Shown one piece after another: positions 46,977 through 56,222 of a stretch of 64,000 nt of DNA. The position numbers and the translations under genes were made by a program. The notes beneath the pieces are model-generated. The model did no database searches. It saw nothing but the letters and a program-made list of their open reading frames with translations, and had not been told where the DNA came from. The DNA is from Neisseriaceae bacterium (GTDB taxonomy: Bacteria > Pseudomonadota > Gammaproteobacteria > Burkholderiales > UBA11063): NCBI GenBank assembly GCA_947446595.1, contig CANFGS010000001.1:1-64000 (forward strand). The letters run 5' to 3'. Every line of letters begins with the position of its first letter. Position 1 is the first letter of the stretch.

Positions 46977-47258
46977 TTATTTATTTTTAGCAACAGCTTC
47001 TTTTAATGCTTTACCAGCTTTAAATTTAGGCGTTGTGGTTGCTGAAATTTTGATTTCTTTACCAGTTTTAGGGTTACGGCCAACACGTGCAGCACGTTTA
47101 GCAGTTGAGAATGATCCAAAACCGATTAGAGTAACAGTATCACCCTTTTTAAGAGCACCAGTTACCGATTTGATAAAAGCATCAACAGTTTCACCAGCTT
47201 TAGCTTTAGAAATATCTGCATGACTAGCGATTGCTTCGATTAATTGAGATTTGTTCAT
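46977..47258 (-). CDS. hup: HU-type DNA-bending protein
   Basis: Start at 47258 ([20 protein letters not shown]) with GGAG at 8 bases; a GTG three codons earlier overlaps that RBS. The 93-residue product has the HU/IHF fold: [15 protein letters not shown], the arm with [15 protein letters not shown], and [11 protein letters not shown]. It is closest in style to HU-beta rather than IHF alpha or beta. It compacts the nucleoid and supports replication, recombination and transcription. It is a single gene with its own terminator. Confidence 0.95.
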   Translation of the reverse strand: MNKSQLIEAIASHADISKAKAGETVDAFIKSVTGALKKGDTVTLIGFGSFSTAKRAARVGRNPKTGKEIKISATTTPKFKAGKALKEAVAKNK

Positions 47259-47444
47259 ATAATTCACTCCAATAAAAAATTAGACTTAAAGATTTAAATA
47301 CTACGCAGACATAGTTATACCAAACTATTTCACCTATTGTCAATGATTTTTATTGTAAATTTAAGGCAAAATAACTAACATGCTGTTATGTATTTGATTA
47401 TTGCTTTACTAATTATTGTGATTAGGGTGGTTATATTGCTATGT

Positions 47445-48584
47445 TTATACCGCATGAGTAGTAGATATAGCCTCTTTAATTACTTTTAGTTTTTCTTGGT
47501 GGATAGTATTTATAAAATCACTGGGATTAGATAGTCTAATCTCGTTATACTTAATATGTTGATAATCATTGACAATTTGTTTTATTAATCCAAGATGATG
47601 TATTGTTTGGGTTTCATTTTTACTAGAGGCGATAAAATAGCTAAGATCAATAAAGTCTAAATAGCGATCAACTCTACGCGTTGGGTCGATATTAGCTATA
47701 ATGCTATATATGGAATCAATACTTAATTTATTAAGTGTTTTGATATTATTGTAATATTTTACTATGAGTAATGCCATGGCCTTTGATTGTTTATTCATTC
47801 CTGATTTATTGATGAATTCACTAATTTTGTCAATAGGAAAATAATTACTCACAAAATAAAAAAGCACCCCGAAGCGTTTATGAGTAGAGTAGTTGTTATT
47901 ACTCATTGTTTGAGACATTGTTGTAAATAGATTAAAATTATCTAGATCTTTGATAAGTGGTACAAATTCAGGGAGTATTTGTTCTAATGCACTGCAGTTA
48001 TGAAGGGTTTTAAAAAAGTTGCTACTATGGTAAGTCATCATGGTTTTATTAATTTCAAGCCAGATACGTTCAGCACTTAGACTTTTTAGTTCACCACTAC
48101 TAACAATTTTTTTCATGAGTAGTAGTGTTTCATCAGCCACTTTGAAATTTAGTTTGGCACTAAACCTTGCAACTCGAAGCACTCGAAGAGGATCTTCAGT
48201 AAAAGCATCACTTATATGACGAATTACTCTATTTTTTAAATCATTCTGTCCACCAAATGGGTCAATTAGATTTTCATTTTCATCTTCAGCAATTGCATTA
48301 ATAGTTATATCACGCCGTGCTAGATCATCTTTAAGAGATATATCAGGTGTTGCATTAAATATAAATCCACGATACCCAATAGCGACTTTTTTTTCGCTCC
48401 TAGCAAGAGCATACTCTTCTTTTGTTTTAGGGTGTAAAAATACTGGGAAGTCACTACCAACCGGTTTGAAACCTAGTTTTATCATTGCCTCAGGTGTGCT
48501 ACCTACAACTACAAAATCAGTGTCATTAGATGGAATTCCAAGAAGCTTATCGCGAATACATCCGCCAACTTTATATATTTCCAT
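47445..48584 (-). CDS. cca: CCA tRNA nucleotidyltransferase
   Basis: Adds or repairs the 3' CCA of tRNAs. The 379-residue class II enzyme begins MEIYKVGGCIRDKLLGIP with the metal-binding DxD in NDTDFVVVGSTPE. It continues with RSEKKVAIGYRGF, DDLARRDITINAIAED, DPFGGQNDLKNRVIRH and FTEDPLRVLRVARFSAKL. It is shorter than the E. coli enzyme and the usual HD phosphohydrolase histidines are not apparent in the C-terminal third, so the extra phosphatase activity is probably missing. It is 11 bases downstream of the slt gene. Confidence 0.95.
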   Translation of the reverse strand: MEIYKVGGCIRDKLLGIPSNDTDFVVVGSTPEAMIKLGFKPVGSDFPVFLHPKTKEEYALARSEKKVAIGYRGFIFNATPDISLKDDLARRDITINAIAEDENENLIDPFGGQNDLKNRVIRHISDAFTEDPLRVLRVARFSAKLNFKVADETLLLMKKIVSSGELKSLSAERIWLEINKTMMTYHSSNFFKTLHNCSALEQILPEFVPLIKDLDNFNLFTTMSQTMSNNNYSTHKRFGVLFYFVSNYFPIDKISEFINKSGMNKQSKAMALLIVKYYNNIKTLNKLSIDSIYSIIANIDPTRRVDRYLDFIDLSYFIASSKNETQTIHHLGLIKQIVNDYQHIKYNEIRLSNPSDFINTIHQEKLKVIKEAISTTHAV

Positions 48585-48595
48585 CGCTATACCAG

Positions 48596-50506
48596 CTAGT
48601 TGTTAATTTTTTGAGCGTCAGTGTTGTCGTCATCAACGCCAGTTACATAGTGGTTTTTACTTATATGATTAACATAAGTAAGTAAATCAATCGTATCTTT
48701 ATTTGCAAACTCAGCATCGTATGCAGCTTTATTAGTTAATACCTTTTGTACATAATCACGTGTGATCGAGATGGGGATTAATTCAATTTGAATTGTATTA
48801 TCTAGTTTCCCAAGTTTATCTTGCCATCTGCGAGCTCGATTGGGGCCTGCATTATATCCAGCACTTGAGTAGATTATATTATTCGCAAATTTACTATATA
48901 GACTTCCTAGATACCAAGTGCCAAATTTAATATTACAATCAGGGCTTTCTCTGTAACAGTTTTTGGAATCGGATTTTTTAGCAATATATGCTGCAGTTTG
49001 GGGCATAATTTGCATAAGGCCAACACCACCATCAAAAGCAATAACCCAATAATTAAATCTACTTTCTTGACGTGAAATCGCTAAAGCATATGATTTATCA
49101 ATCGAATTATTTGCACTATATTTTTTATAGCTACTTAGAAATGGAGCTGGGAAGCTGAGGTCAAGATATCTATTGTCCATCTGGTTAGCTGCTGAAATAC
49201 TTAAATCATAGATACTTTGTTTGCTAGCGAGATTACTCATAGATAATAAATCAGTATCGGTTGCTTGTTTAGCAGCATAATTCCACTCGGCTATTGCGAT
49301 ATTTACTAAATTCCTACTCCCACCAGATTTTCCGATTTGATATAATGATAAGGCAGATTTAGCATTAATTGCATACTGGTTGGAACTAAGTGACGTGGTC
49401 TCAGGATGATTGATTTTAAATACGGTACCATTTTCCATTTCTGACTGAGTTAGCATTGAGTAATAAGAAAAATCTTGGGGTATTTGGTTAAAGAATGTTG
49501 TAGCTTTTTGAGTGTCACCTAATTGTGTATATGATTTAGCCATCCAATATAGCCAAACATTTTTGGTCTTAAGACTCTCTGGCATTTCATTAATACTGTC
49601 AATTACTTTTGACCATTTACCATAGTATAAATAACTTCGCACTTGCCATTCATACTCTTCGTTACTCATATAATCATTAGCATAGCTTGAGTATAGACTA
49701 AGTGCGGTTTCAAAGTCATGCTTTTGGGCAAATTGCATTGCTAAATAATTACCGAGAAAGGCTTTAGTATCAGAATCAACATCAGATTGTTTTAGTTCTT
49801 TTAGGGCGATATCGGGGGTTTTATGCCCAATATTAGATATTCTATTAACGACTAAGAAATTATAATCTTTATTCTTGGGGAGCTTTTTAGTAGTTGTTTC
49901 GTCATAATGTGCAAAACTAATTGGGTGGATTTTTATGTCATTTGCAATTTGATTAAAAATATCCGTTTTATTATTAATAATCAAGTTATCAAGCATAATA
50001 TTACGTTCAAATGTACTAATATCACCTTTTTGGTATTTGATTGCTATATAACTTGCACACCAGCTAGGTATATTATTATTTATGAGTAAGCTAGTATCAA
50101 GTGTTGGGATGCCACTTTTAGTCATATATACTGAATAATCAAAGCCACATTTTTCATTTTGATTGCTCCCTGAAATATCAAGTAAACTAAATATTCGTTT
50201 ATAATCAGCGTAGCTGTTATTATTAAAATTAAAAATCAATAGTTGGTGAATCAGATCGTTTCGCATATAGCTATTGGGGCTATTTGCAATAAAATATTCA
50301 GCATATTTAGCAACGTCTTTAGTTAGCATTGCTTTAGCGTATAAATAACTAATAACACGATTTTGCGAGTCAGTGCTATATAGTGTACCGAGGGCTGTTA
50401 AATTCCCAGTGGTGTAGGCTTTATCCGCTTTAATAAGTAGAGAACTAGCCATAACAGGGAATGTAAATATACTTAAAAATAATGCGACTAAGATTTTTTT
50501 ATTCAT
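48596..50506 (-). CDS. slt: Soluble lytic murein transglycosylase (Slt70-like)
   Basis: A 636-residue periplasmic enzyme with a signal peptide (MNKKILVALFLSIFTFPVMA). A long alpha-helical superhelix (about 30-445; TPR-like) forms the ring of Slt70. The C-terminal SLT domain (about 465-600) has the catalytic Glu in ALAISRQESRFNYWV, GGVGLMQIMPQTA, YLGSLYSKF and SAGYNAGPNRARRW. It trims peptidoglycan strands during growth and antibiotic stress. It is the first gene of a two-gene unit with cca. Confidence 0.93.
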   Translation of the reverse strand: MNKKILVALFLSIFTFPVMASSLLIKADKAYTTGNLTALGTLYSTDSQNRVISYLYAKAMLTKDVAKYAEYFIANSPNSYMRNDLIHQLLIFNFNNNSYADYKRIFSLLDISGSNQNEKCGFDYSVYMTKSGIPTLDTSLLINNNIPSWCASYIAIKYQKGDISTFERNIMLDNLIINNKTDIFNQIANDIKIHPISFAHYDETTTKKLPKNKDYNFLVVNRISNIGHKTPDIALKELKQSDVDSDTKAFLGNYLAMQFAQKHDFETALSLYSSYANDYMSNEEYEWQVRSYLYYGKWSKVIDSINEMPESLKTKNVWLYWMAKSYTQLGDTQKATTFFNQIPQDFSYYSMLTQSEMENGTVFKINHPETTSLSSNQYAINAKSALSLYQIGKSGGSRNLVNIAIAEWNYAAKQATDTDLLSMSNLASKQSIYDLSISAANQMDNRYLDLSFPAPFLSSYKKYSANNSIDKSYALAISRQESRFNYWVIAFDGGVGLMQIMPQTAAYIAKKSDSKNCYRESPDCNIKFGTWYLGSLYSKFANNIIYSSAGYNAGPNRARRWQDKLGKLDNTIQIELIPISITRDYVQKVLTNKAAYDAEFANKDTIDLLTYVNHISKNHYVTGVDDDNTDAQKINN

Positions 50507-50645
50507 TGTATTCCCAAAAGTAAATTCTACACTAACGAGTAATTATACCTGAATTATATTTTCTATTGATTGAATTTACAAAATTAATTTATATCTGGTT
50601 TATTAATGCTATAATAATTAGCCAAAAACTGATGAGTGAAATTTT

Positions 50646-51215
50646 ATGCACAATGAGAAAAATACGCTTCGTAGAGAATTTATTATGAAGTGTCAAAATT
50701 TAGATATTAATGCGCGTCTTGACTATTCTAAAAAGCTTTTGGTAAATATAAAGCCACTACTTGATAGTGTAAATAAAATTGCGATATATCATGCTTATGG
50801 ATGGGAGATTAGTTTAGCATCTATAATTGATTATTGCATTAAAGAACAAAAGCAACTATTTCAACCGGTTACTTATCGGCATCAGCGCCAAATGTTATTG
50901 ATGCCATATGATGTTACAATAAAAAATATTTTTGTGGAACCTGACTATATACCTCCTAATTCAATGAAGTGGTATAATGTAGACTTAATTATATTGCCAT
51001 TAGTAGCTATAGATAAGAGTGGATACCGCCTTGGTAAAGGTGGTGGCTATTATGATGCCACCTTGGGGAATGTTATAGATTTAGGAGAAAAAGTCCCAAA
51101 ATTATGTGGTGCTGGATATTCTATTCAAATGTATTTGGGTGATTTACCCAAAGAAAAATTTGATGTTCAGCTTGATTATTTTGTTTCGGAAAATGGTTTA
51201 ATAAGTTTTAAATAG
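50646..51215 (+). CDS. 5-formyltetrahydrofolate cyclo-ligase
   Basis: A 189-residue 5-FCL/YgfA-family enzyme that converts 5-formyl-THF to 5,10-methenyl-THF with ATP. Visible motifs: LRREFIMKCQNLD near the N-terminus, IAIYHAYGWEISL, VDLIILPLVAIDKSGYRLGKG followed by the GGGYYDATL substrate/ATP loop. The length is normal. The ribosome site is weak. It is followed after 12 bases by the aminotransferase gene. Confidence 0.9.
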   Translation: MHNEKNTLRREFIMKCQNLDINARLDYSKKLLVNIKPLLDSVNKIAIYHAYGWEISLASIIDYCIKEQKQLFQPVTYRHQRQMLLMPYDVTIKNIFVEPDYIPPNSMKWYNVDLIILPLVAIDKSGYRLGKGGGYYDATLGNVIDLGEKVPKLCGAGYSIQMYLGDLPKEKFDVQLDYFVSENGLISFK

Positions 51216-51227
51216 AAAGTGTTAAAA

Positions 51228-52316
51228 ATGCAATTTATTGATTTAAAAAAACAGTATGAATATATCAAACAAGATGTATTAAAAGAGATTAATGAAGTCC
51301 TTGATTCAGGCCAATATATTATGGGCAAAAAAGTAGATGAATTAGAGTCAGTTTTAACTAATTATACCGGTGCCAAACATTGTGTTGGGGTTGCTGATGG
51401 TACCAAAGCATTACTAATAGCTTTAATGGCGCTTGATATTGGGGGTAATGATGAAGTGATTGTTCCAGCGTTTACTTTTATCGCAACAGCATCAATGGCA
51501 GCTCTTCTTGGAGTTAAGCCGGTATTTGTCGATATTGATCCAGATACTTATAATCTTGACCCAGAACTAATTGAAGCTGCAATAACACCAAAGACCAAAG
51601 CAATTATTGCGGTTGGTTTGTTTGGTCAATGTGCTAATCTTGATGCAATTAATAAAATCGCTGCGAAACATAATCTGGCGGTGATCGAGGATGCTGCTCA
51701 AAGTTTTGGGGCTTTGCATAATAACAAACATTCATGTAGTATGACAACCATTTCGTGTACTAGTTTCTTCCCATCCAAGCCATTAGGTGCATATGGTGAT
51801 GGTGGTGCTTGTTTTACTAATGACGACGCTCTTAATGAAAAAATTCGTTGGATTAGAATTCATGGACAAGATGTACGCTATCATCATAAGATTTTGGGAC
51901 TAAATGGCCGTCTTGATACCATACAAGCTGGTATATTATTAGCAAAAATGCGAGTGTTTCCAAAAGAGGTAGAGCTTCGCGATAAAATAGGTAGACGTTA
52001 TAATGAATTATTAAAAGATGCAGATTGTGTAATTCCTTATACTGCACCAGGTAATACTCATGTATACGCTCAGTATTCTTTAATAGTAAAAAACCGTGAG
52101 AGCTTTATTGCAAAATTGCAAGCTCAAGGTGTTCCAACTGCGGTTCATTATCCAATACCATTACATTTACAACCTGCATTAGCAAAATATTATGATAATC
52201 AGCCATTACCTCATTCTGAGAGAATTGCAAAACATATAGTTAGTCTACCGATGCATCCATATCTTGATGAAGCAACGCAAGATAAGATAGTCACTGTAGT
52301 TAAAAATAGTTTGTGA
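51228..52316 (+). CDS. DegT/DnrJ/EryC1-family PLP sugar aminotransferase
   Basis: Start at 51228 (MQFIDLKKQYEYIKQDV); an upstream GTG at 51219 is less likely. About 362 residues. Family marks: SGQYIMGKKVDELE, GVADGTKALLIALMALDIG, VIVPAFTFIATASMAALLG, EDAAQSFGALHN, the PLP-lysine segment FFPSKPLGAYGDGGACFT, and the C-terminal VPTAVHYPIPLHLQPAL. Such enzymes transaminate nucleotide-activated keto sugars, for example for O-antigen, capsule or glycoprotein glycans. No other sugar genes flank it except hldD about 3 kb away, so the exact sugar is unknown. Confidence 0.92.
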   Translation: MQFIDLKKQYEYIKQDVLKEINEVLDSGQYIMGKKVDELESVLTNYTGAKHCVGVADGTKALLIALMALDIGGNDEVIVPAFTFIATASMAALLGVKPVFVDIDPDTYNLDPELIEAAITPKTKAIIAVGLFGQCANLDAINKIAAKHNLAVIEDAAQSFGALHNNKHSCSMTTISCTSFFPSKPLGAYGDGGACFTNDDALNEKIRWIRIHGQDVRYHHKILGLNGRLDTIQAGILLAKMRVFPKEVELRDKIGRRYNELLKDADCVIPYTAPGNTHVYAQYSLIVKNRESFIAKLQAQGVPTAVHYPIPLHLQPALAKYYDNQPLPHSERIAKHIVSLPMHPYLDEATQDKIVTVVKNSL

Positions 52317-52328
52317 TAATTTCATCAA

Positions 52329-53093
52329 ATGATTGAATATATTAAAATGCCACAACCATTACTAGTAATTGGATTATTTTATGCAATAGTTGCGGCATTT
52401 TATATCATTGATTTCATTCGCGATGGCTATTGGGGTGGAATGTGGTGGCAACTTAAAACTCGTTTTACATCTCACCCTAAGCGTATATTGTTAGTATTAA
52501 TAATTCTCTTTGTGATAATTATGTTTATTGATATGCCGATATCACAACTATCCAAAGATTATTATAATCATAGTTTTTATAAATGCGTTGATTTTATAAA
52601 TGCCACGGGTGAGGGCTGGTTTATTGGCACTGTCATTTTTACATTTTTTATGCTCTTTCAATTTTTGGGGCAGCAAAAAATGGCAATTGTTGCAAAAATC
52701 AGTTTTATGGCGTCAATTTATGCCGGGTTATTTAATGCGGTAATTAAGTTTGTATTTAATCGTGAACGACCTGGGATTGGTATGAATCCATTTAATTTCT
52801 TTCATTTTTTTGCTACTGGTGCTAAGCATTTTACTGATTTATTTTATGCGTATAATAGTATGCCATCAGGTCATGTGGTAACGATAGTTGCTGCAGTTAC
52901 CCCATTTTTTCTGAGTGTTAAAACCAATTGGGTAAAAACCATACTGGTATTATGTGTAATTATAATGGCATTTGCAAGAATTTACACCCTAAACCATTGG
53001 ATAAGTGATGTATATATTGCATCAATATTTGGTCTTATTATTGGTGTTAGCTGTTATGAATCTAATAAACATAGACTTCTTGGTTTAAAATAA
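52329..53093 (+). CDS. PAP2-family membrane phosphatase
   Basis: A 254-residue membrane protein with about six helices and the three PAP2 motifs: KFVFNRERPG (K-x6-RP), MPSGHVV (PSGH) and ARIYTLNHWISDV (R-x5-H-x3-D). Members dephosphorylate phosphatidic acid, undecaprenyl pyrophosphate or lipid A in the inner membrane or periplasm. No clear Shine-Dalgarno precedes ATG 52329. The stop abuts the next start, so it is co-translated with the MidA-like gene. Confidence 0.9.
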   Translation: MIEYIKMPQPLLVIGLFYAIVAAFYIIDFIRDGYWGGMWWQLKTRFTSHPKRILLVLIILFVIIMFIDMPISQLSKDYYNHSFYKCVDFINATGEGWFIGTVIFTFFMLFQFLGQQKMAIVAKISFMASIYAGLFNAVIKFVFNRERPGIGMNPFNFFHFFATGAKHFTDLFYAYNSMPSGHVVTIVAAVTPFFLSVKTNWVKTILVLCVIIMAFARIYTLNHWISDVYIASIFGLIIGVSCYESNKHRLLGLK

Positions 53094-54242
53094 ATGAATT
53101 TTGATTTACACCCCGAAGAACTTATTTTGACTAATAGCCTAAAACAAAAAATAATTGATAAAATTGGACGTGATTCGATTTCAGTTAGTCAGTATATGGA
53201 ACTTGCTTTATACGAAAAAGATTATGGTTATTATAATAACCTGCTACATAAGTTTGGTGAAGCTGGAGATTTTATTACCGCACCTATGGTATCCAAAGTG
53301 TTTAGTGAATGTATCGCTAAACAGCTAAAAGAGCTATTGGGACATATTCCTAATAACCGCAATATTTTAGAAATTGGTGCTGGTAATGGGCAAATGATGC
53401 TTGATTTACTTAAGCTTCTTGAGGATGATATTAGTTGCTACTTTGTACTAGAATTAAGTGCCAATTTAATTAGTCTACAAAAGTCTTTTATTAGTGAGAA
53501 AGCCCCACATCTATTAACTAAAATAGTTTGGTTAGATAGTCTTCCTACTAATTTTGATGGAATTATTTTGGCGAATGAAGTGCTTGATGCACAACCATGT
53601 GATGTTATAGTCTGGGATAATGGTAAAATTAATGAGCGGGTTATTTCAGTTGATAGCAATAATAATTTAGTTTATAAAGAAGTACAGCTTCAATCACCAG
53701 AACTACTAGATATTGCAAAAAAAATAAATCTAAATGCGGATTATTATACTAGTGAAATTAGCTTAAATAATCGCGGTTTTATAAAATCTCTAGCGCAATC
53801 TTTGAGTAGTGGATTTATTTTATTAATAGATTATGGACATTCAGAGAGTGAATATTATTCCTTGGCTAAAGCAAAGGGAACCCTAAGAGGGTTTTTTAGG
53901 CATCAGTTATTAGATGATATACTGGTATATCCAGGCTTGATTGATATTACTACAAGCGTTGATTTTACTAGTATTGCTACAACTGCTATTGATAATGGGC
54001 TTGATTTTATTGGTTATACAACCCAAGCAGGGTTTTTACTAAATTGCGGGATGATGGAGATGCTTAATTCATGGCACCAAAAATTAGGCGATACAGAGTA
54101 TTTACGCTTAACTAGTCAGGTTAATTATTTAACTTCACCAAATGAAATGGGAGAGGTTTTTAAAGTTATTGGGTTTTCGCGTGGGATTGATGTTGCCCAT
54201 TGGATGGGGTTTACAAACAACGACCGCAGCTATACTTTGTAG
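53094..54242 (+). CDS. MidA/NDUFAF7-like SAM-dependent methyltransferase
   Basis: A 382-residue member of the DUF185/MidA family. Seen: SVSQYMELALYEKDYGYYNN, FGEAGDFITAPMVSKVF, NILEIGAGNGQMMLDLL (SAM-binding glycine loop), FDGIILANEVLDAQPCDV, then GFILLIDYGHSESEYY with GTLRGFFRHQ. The mitochondrial homologue dimethylates an arginine of complex I subunit NDUFS2; the bacterial role is less clear. It may relate to respiratory complex assembly here too, by family analogy only. The REP-like cluster follows its stop. Confidence 0.92.
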   Translation: MNFDLHPEELILTNSLKQKIIDKIGRDSISVSQYMELALYEKDYGYYNNLLHKFGEAGDFITAPMVSKVFSECIAKQLKELLGHIPNNRNILEIGAGNGQMMLDLLKLLEDDISCYFVLELSANLISLQKSFISEKAPHLLTKIVWLDSLPTNFDGIILANEVLDAQPCDVIVWDNGKINERVISVDSNNNLVYKEVQLQSPELLDIAKKINLNADYYTSEISLNNRGFIKSLAQSLSSGFILLIDYGHSESEYYSLAKAKGTLRGFFRHQLLDDILVYPGLIDITTSVDFTSIATTAIDNGLDFIGYTTQAGFLLNCGMMEMLNSWHQKLGDTEYLRLTSQVNYLTSPNEMGEVFKVIGFSRGIDVAHWMGFTNNDRSYTL

Positions 54243-54299
54243 ATGTGCTAGAAGTTGGCAGCTACGTATTACAACGGCGTATTCCCAGCGTTTTATTGG

Positions 54300-54506
54300 G
54301 TCGTTTCACACTTTATTCGTCATCCCAGCATTTTATTTGTGTCATCCCAGCGGATGCTGGGATCCATGCCCTTGCCCTAAAAACAGTTAGAGTATGGATC
54401 CTCGATTCTTATTGGGGCCGCATTATATTTTGGTCGAGGATGACGTTCTCTTTGCGTGCTATCCTAGTGCTTTACACACGTCATCCCAGCGGAGGCTGGG
54501 ATCCAT
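54300..54506. repeat. REP-like composite repeat cluster, locus 2
   Basis: Module B occurs at about 54340-54369 (GTCATCCCAGCG, AT, GCTGGGATCCATGCCC) and at 54480-54506 (GTCATCCCAGCG, GAG, GCTGGGATCCAT). Between them is module A (TTAGAGTATGGATCC ... GGTCGAGGATGACGTT). A partial copy (CGTCATCCCAGCA) precedes them. The units match locus 1 at 14.8-14.95 kb closely. The last copy ends 20 bases before the next start, just ahead of its AGGAG. Confidence 0.85.
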
Positions 54507-54526
54507 TAAATTTTTAGGAGTATTTT

Positions 54527-55006
54527 ATGCAAACAATTTACGATTTTAAAGTAAAAAGTATTGATGGTCAGATGATTGATTTATCAATTTATAAAGATAA
54601 AGTTTTACTTATAGTTAATACTGCAAGTAAATGTGGATTTACCAAACAATATACTGGTCTTGAAGAATTGTACAAAAATTATAAAGACAAGGGGTTAGTT
54701 GTGTTAGGATTCCCGTGCAATCAATTTGGTAGCCAAGAGCCAGGGGATGAGGCTGAGATAAAAGAATTTTGTAGCCTAACTTATGATGTTAATTTCCCGA
54801 TGTTTGCTAAAATTGATGTTAATGGGGATAATACAGATCCATTGTATAAACTCCTAAAAAACTCCGCTAAAGGTGTGCTTGGTAGTGAAGCAATTAAATG
54901 GAATTTTACTAAGTTTTTAGTTAATCGTAAGGGTGAAGTTGTAGAGCGTTTTGCATCGATTACTACACCTGAAGCATTAGTAAAAGACATAGAAAAAGTA
55001 TTGTAA
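54527..55006 (+). CDS. Glutathione-peroxidase-family thiol peroxidase
   Basis: A 159-residue GPx/BtuE-like enzyme. The peroxidatic Cys is in IVNTASKCGFTKQYTGLEEL (Cys, not selenocysteine), followed by VLGFPCNQFGSQEPG and IKWNFTKFLVNRKG (Gln and Trp of the active site). A third Cys in the EFCSLTYD helix could be the resolving Cys of the thioredoxin-dependent type. It reduces H2O2 or lipid peroxides in the cytoplasm. RBS AGGAG is ideal. Confidence 0.94.
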   Translation: MQTIYDFKVKSIDGQMIDLSIYKDKVLLIVNTASKCGFTKQYTGLEELYKNYKDKGLVVLGFPCNQFGSQEPGDEAEIKEFCSLTYDVNFPMFAKIDVNGDNTDPLYKLLKNSAKGVLGSEAIKWNFTKFLVNRKGEVVERFASITTPEALVKDIEKVL

Positions 55007-55023
55007 TATAGGGAGAAGAATTA

Positions 55024-56034
55024 ATGATTATTGCAGTAACTGGAGCTTTTGGTTTTATTGGCTCAAATTTAGTGAAAGCATTAAATAATTTGGGTTATAC
55101 TGATATTATAGCGGTAGATAATTTAACCAATGGGTCTAAAATAAAAAACTTAGCTGATTGTCAGATTTTGGATTTTGTGGATAAAGAGGATTTTATCAAA
55201 GAAATTGCGGATGGTAATTATAATAATGAAATTGATTATATATTCCATCAAGGAGCATGTTCAGCTACAACCGAACAAGATGGGCGTTATATGATGAAAA
55301 ATAATTATGAATACTCAAGTGTTCTTTTAGAGTTTGCCCAAAAAAATGAAATTCCTTTTGTATATGCTTCATCAGCATCAGTGTATGGTAATAAAGAGGC
55401 TTTTATTGAAGAGTTGGAGCATGAGTTACCGCTAAATGTGTATGCATATTCAAAGTTTTTATTTGATCAAATGGTTAGACGCTATTATGAGATAGGTCTA
55501 ACAGCACCAGTAGTTGGTCTTCGTTATTATAATGTTTATGGACCAAGAGAATTTCATAAAGGTAGGATGGCATCCGTTGTACTTCATAATTTTAACCAAT
55601 ATCAAGAAACTGGTAAGGTAAAATTATTTGAAGGCTGTCAGGGTTATGCCAATGGTGAGCAGGTACGTGATTTTATTTCTGTTGAAGATGTTGTTAAAAT
55701 CAATATGTTTTTCTTTAATAATCATGTTAATGAAGTTGAAGAAATCTCTGGTATTTATAACTGTGGTACAGGCAAGGCGCGAAGCTTTAATTCTTTAGCT
55801 TTATCAACAGTTAATGCTTGTCGAGCCCATAAAAATGAGCCTCAATTAACACTTGAGGAAGCTATCAAAGACGGCATTATTGAGTATATTCCTTTCCCAG
55901 GAGATTTGGCAGGGCGGTATCAGTGTTATACAGAAGCCAACCTATCCTATTTACGTGAAGCTCATTGTGAGCATGAATTTTTGAGTCTGGAAGATGGCAT
56001 TAGTAATTATGTGAGTTTTTTATTAAATAATTAA
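55024..56034 (+). CDS. hldD: ADP-L-glycero-D-manno-heptose 6-epimerase
   Basis: A 336-residue short-chain dehydrogenase-fold enzyme of the inner-core LPS heptose pathway. NAD(P)-binding VTGAFGFIGSNLVKAL, then FHQGACSATTEQDG, ASSASVYGN, the catalytic YAYSKFLFDQ (Y-x3-K), LRYYNVYGPRE, and the C-terminal PFPGDLAGRYQCYTEA. GGGAG precedes the start. Its presence shows that the host makes heptose-containing LPS. No other hld genes are in the window. Confidence 0.95.
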   Translation: MIIAVTGAFGFIGSNLVKALNNLGYTDIIAVDNLTNGSKIKNLADCQILDFVDKEDFIKEIADGNYNNEIDYIFHQGACSATTEQDGRYMMKNNYEYSSVLLEFAQKNEIPFVYASSASVYGNKEAFIEELEHELPLNVYAYSKFLFDQMVRRYYEIGLTAPVVGLRYYNVYGPREFHKGRMASVVLHNFNQYQETGKVKLFEGCQGYANGEQVRDFISVEDVVKINMFFFNNHVNEVEEISGIYNCGTGKARSFNSLALSTVNACRAHKNEPQLTLEEAIKDGIIEYIPFPGDLAGRYQCYTEANLSYLREAHCEHEFLSLEDGISNYVSFLLNN

Positions 56035-56222
56035 ACTAATTTGGCGAAATTTTGCTAAGACTAAAAAACTAATAGCTTGATTTTTGGAGTATAATATCGT
56101 TATAAAGTTATTTAATATTCTTTTTAATAAGTTATCAGATAAATTAAAAGCAGAAATTAGGGTAAAATCTATAGCTAACCAAATAAGAATAAGCAAAAGT
56201 ATTAATTTTTTGGTAAAGTAGT

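Noticed and set aside
54142-54517. Open frames reading HPSGCWDP-like peptides
   Set aside because: They are translations of the REP-like modules and the end of the MidA-like gene, with no RBS.
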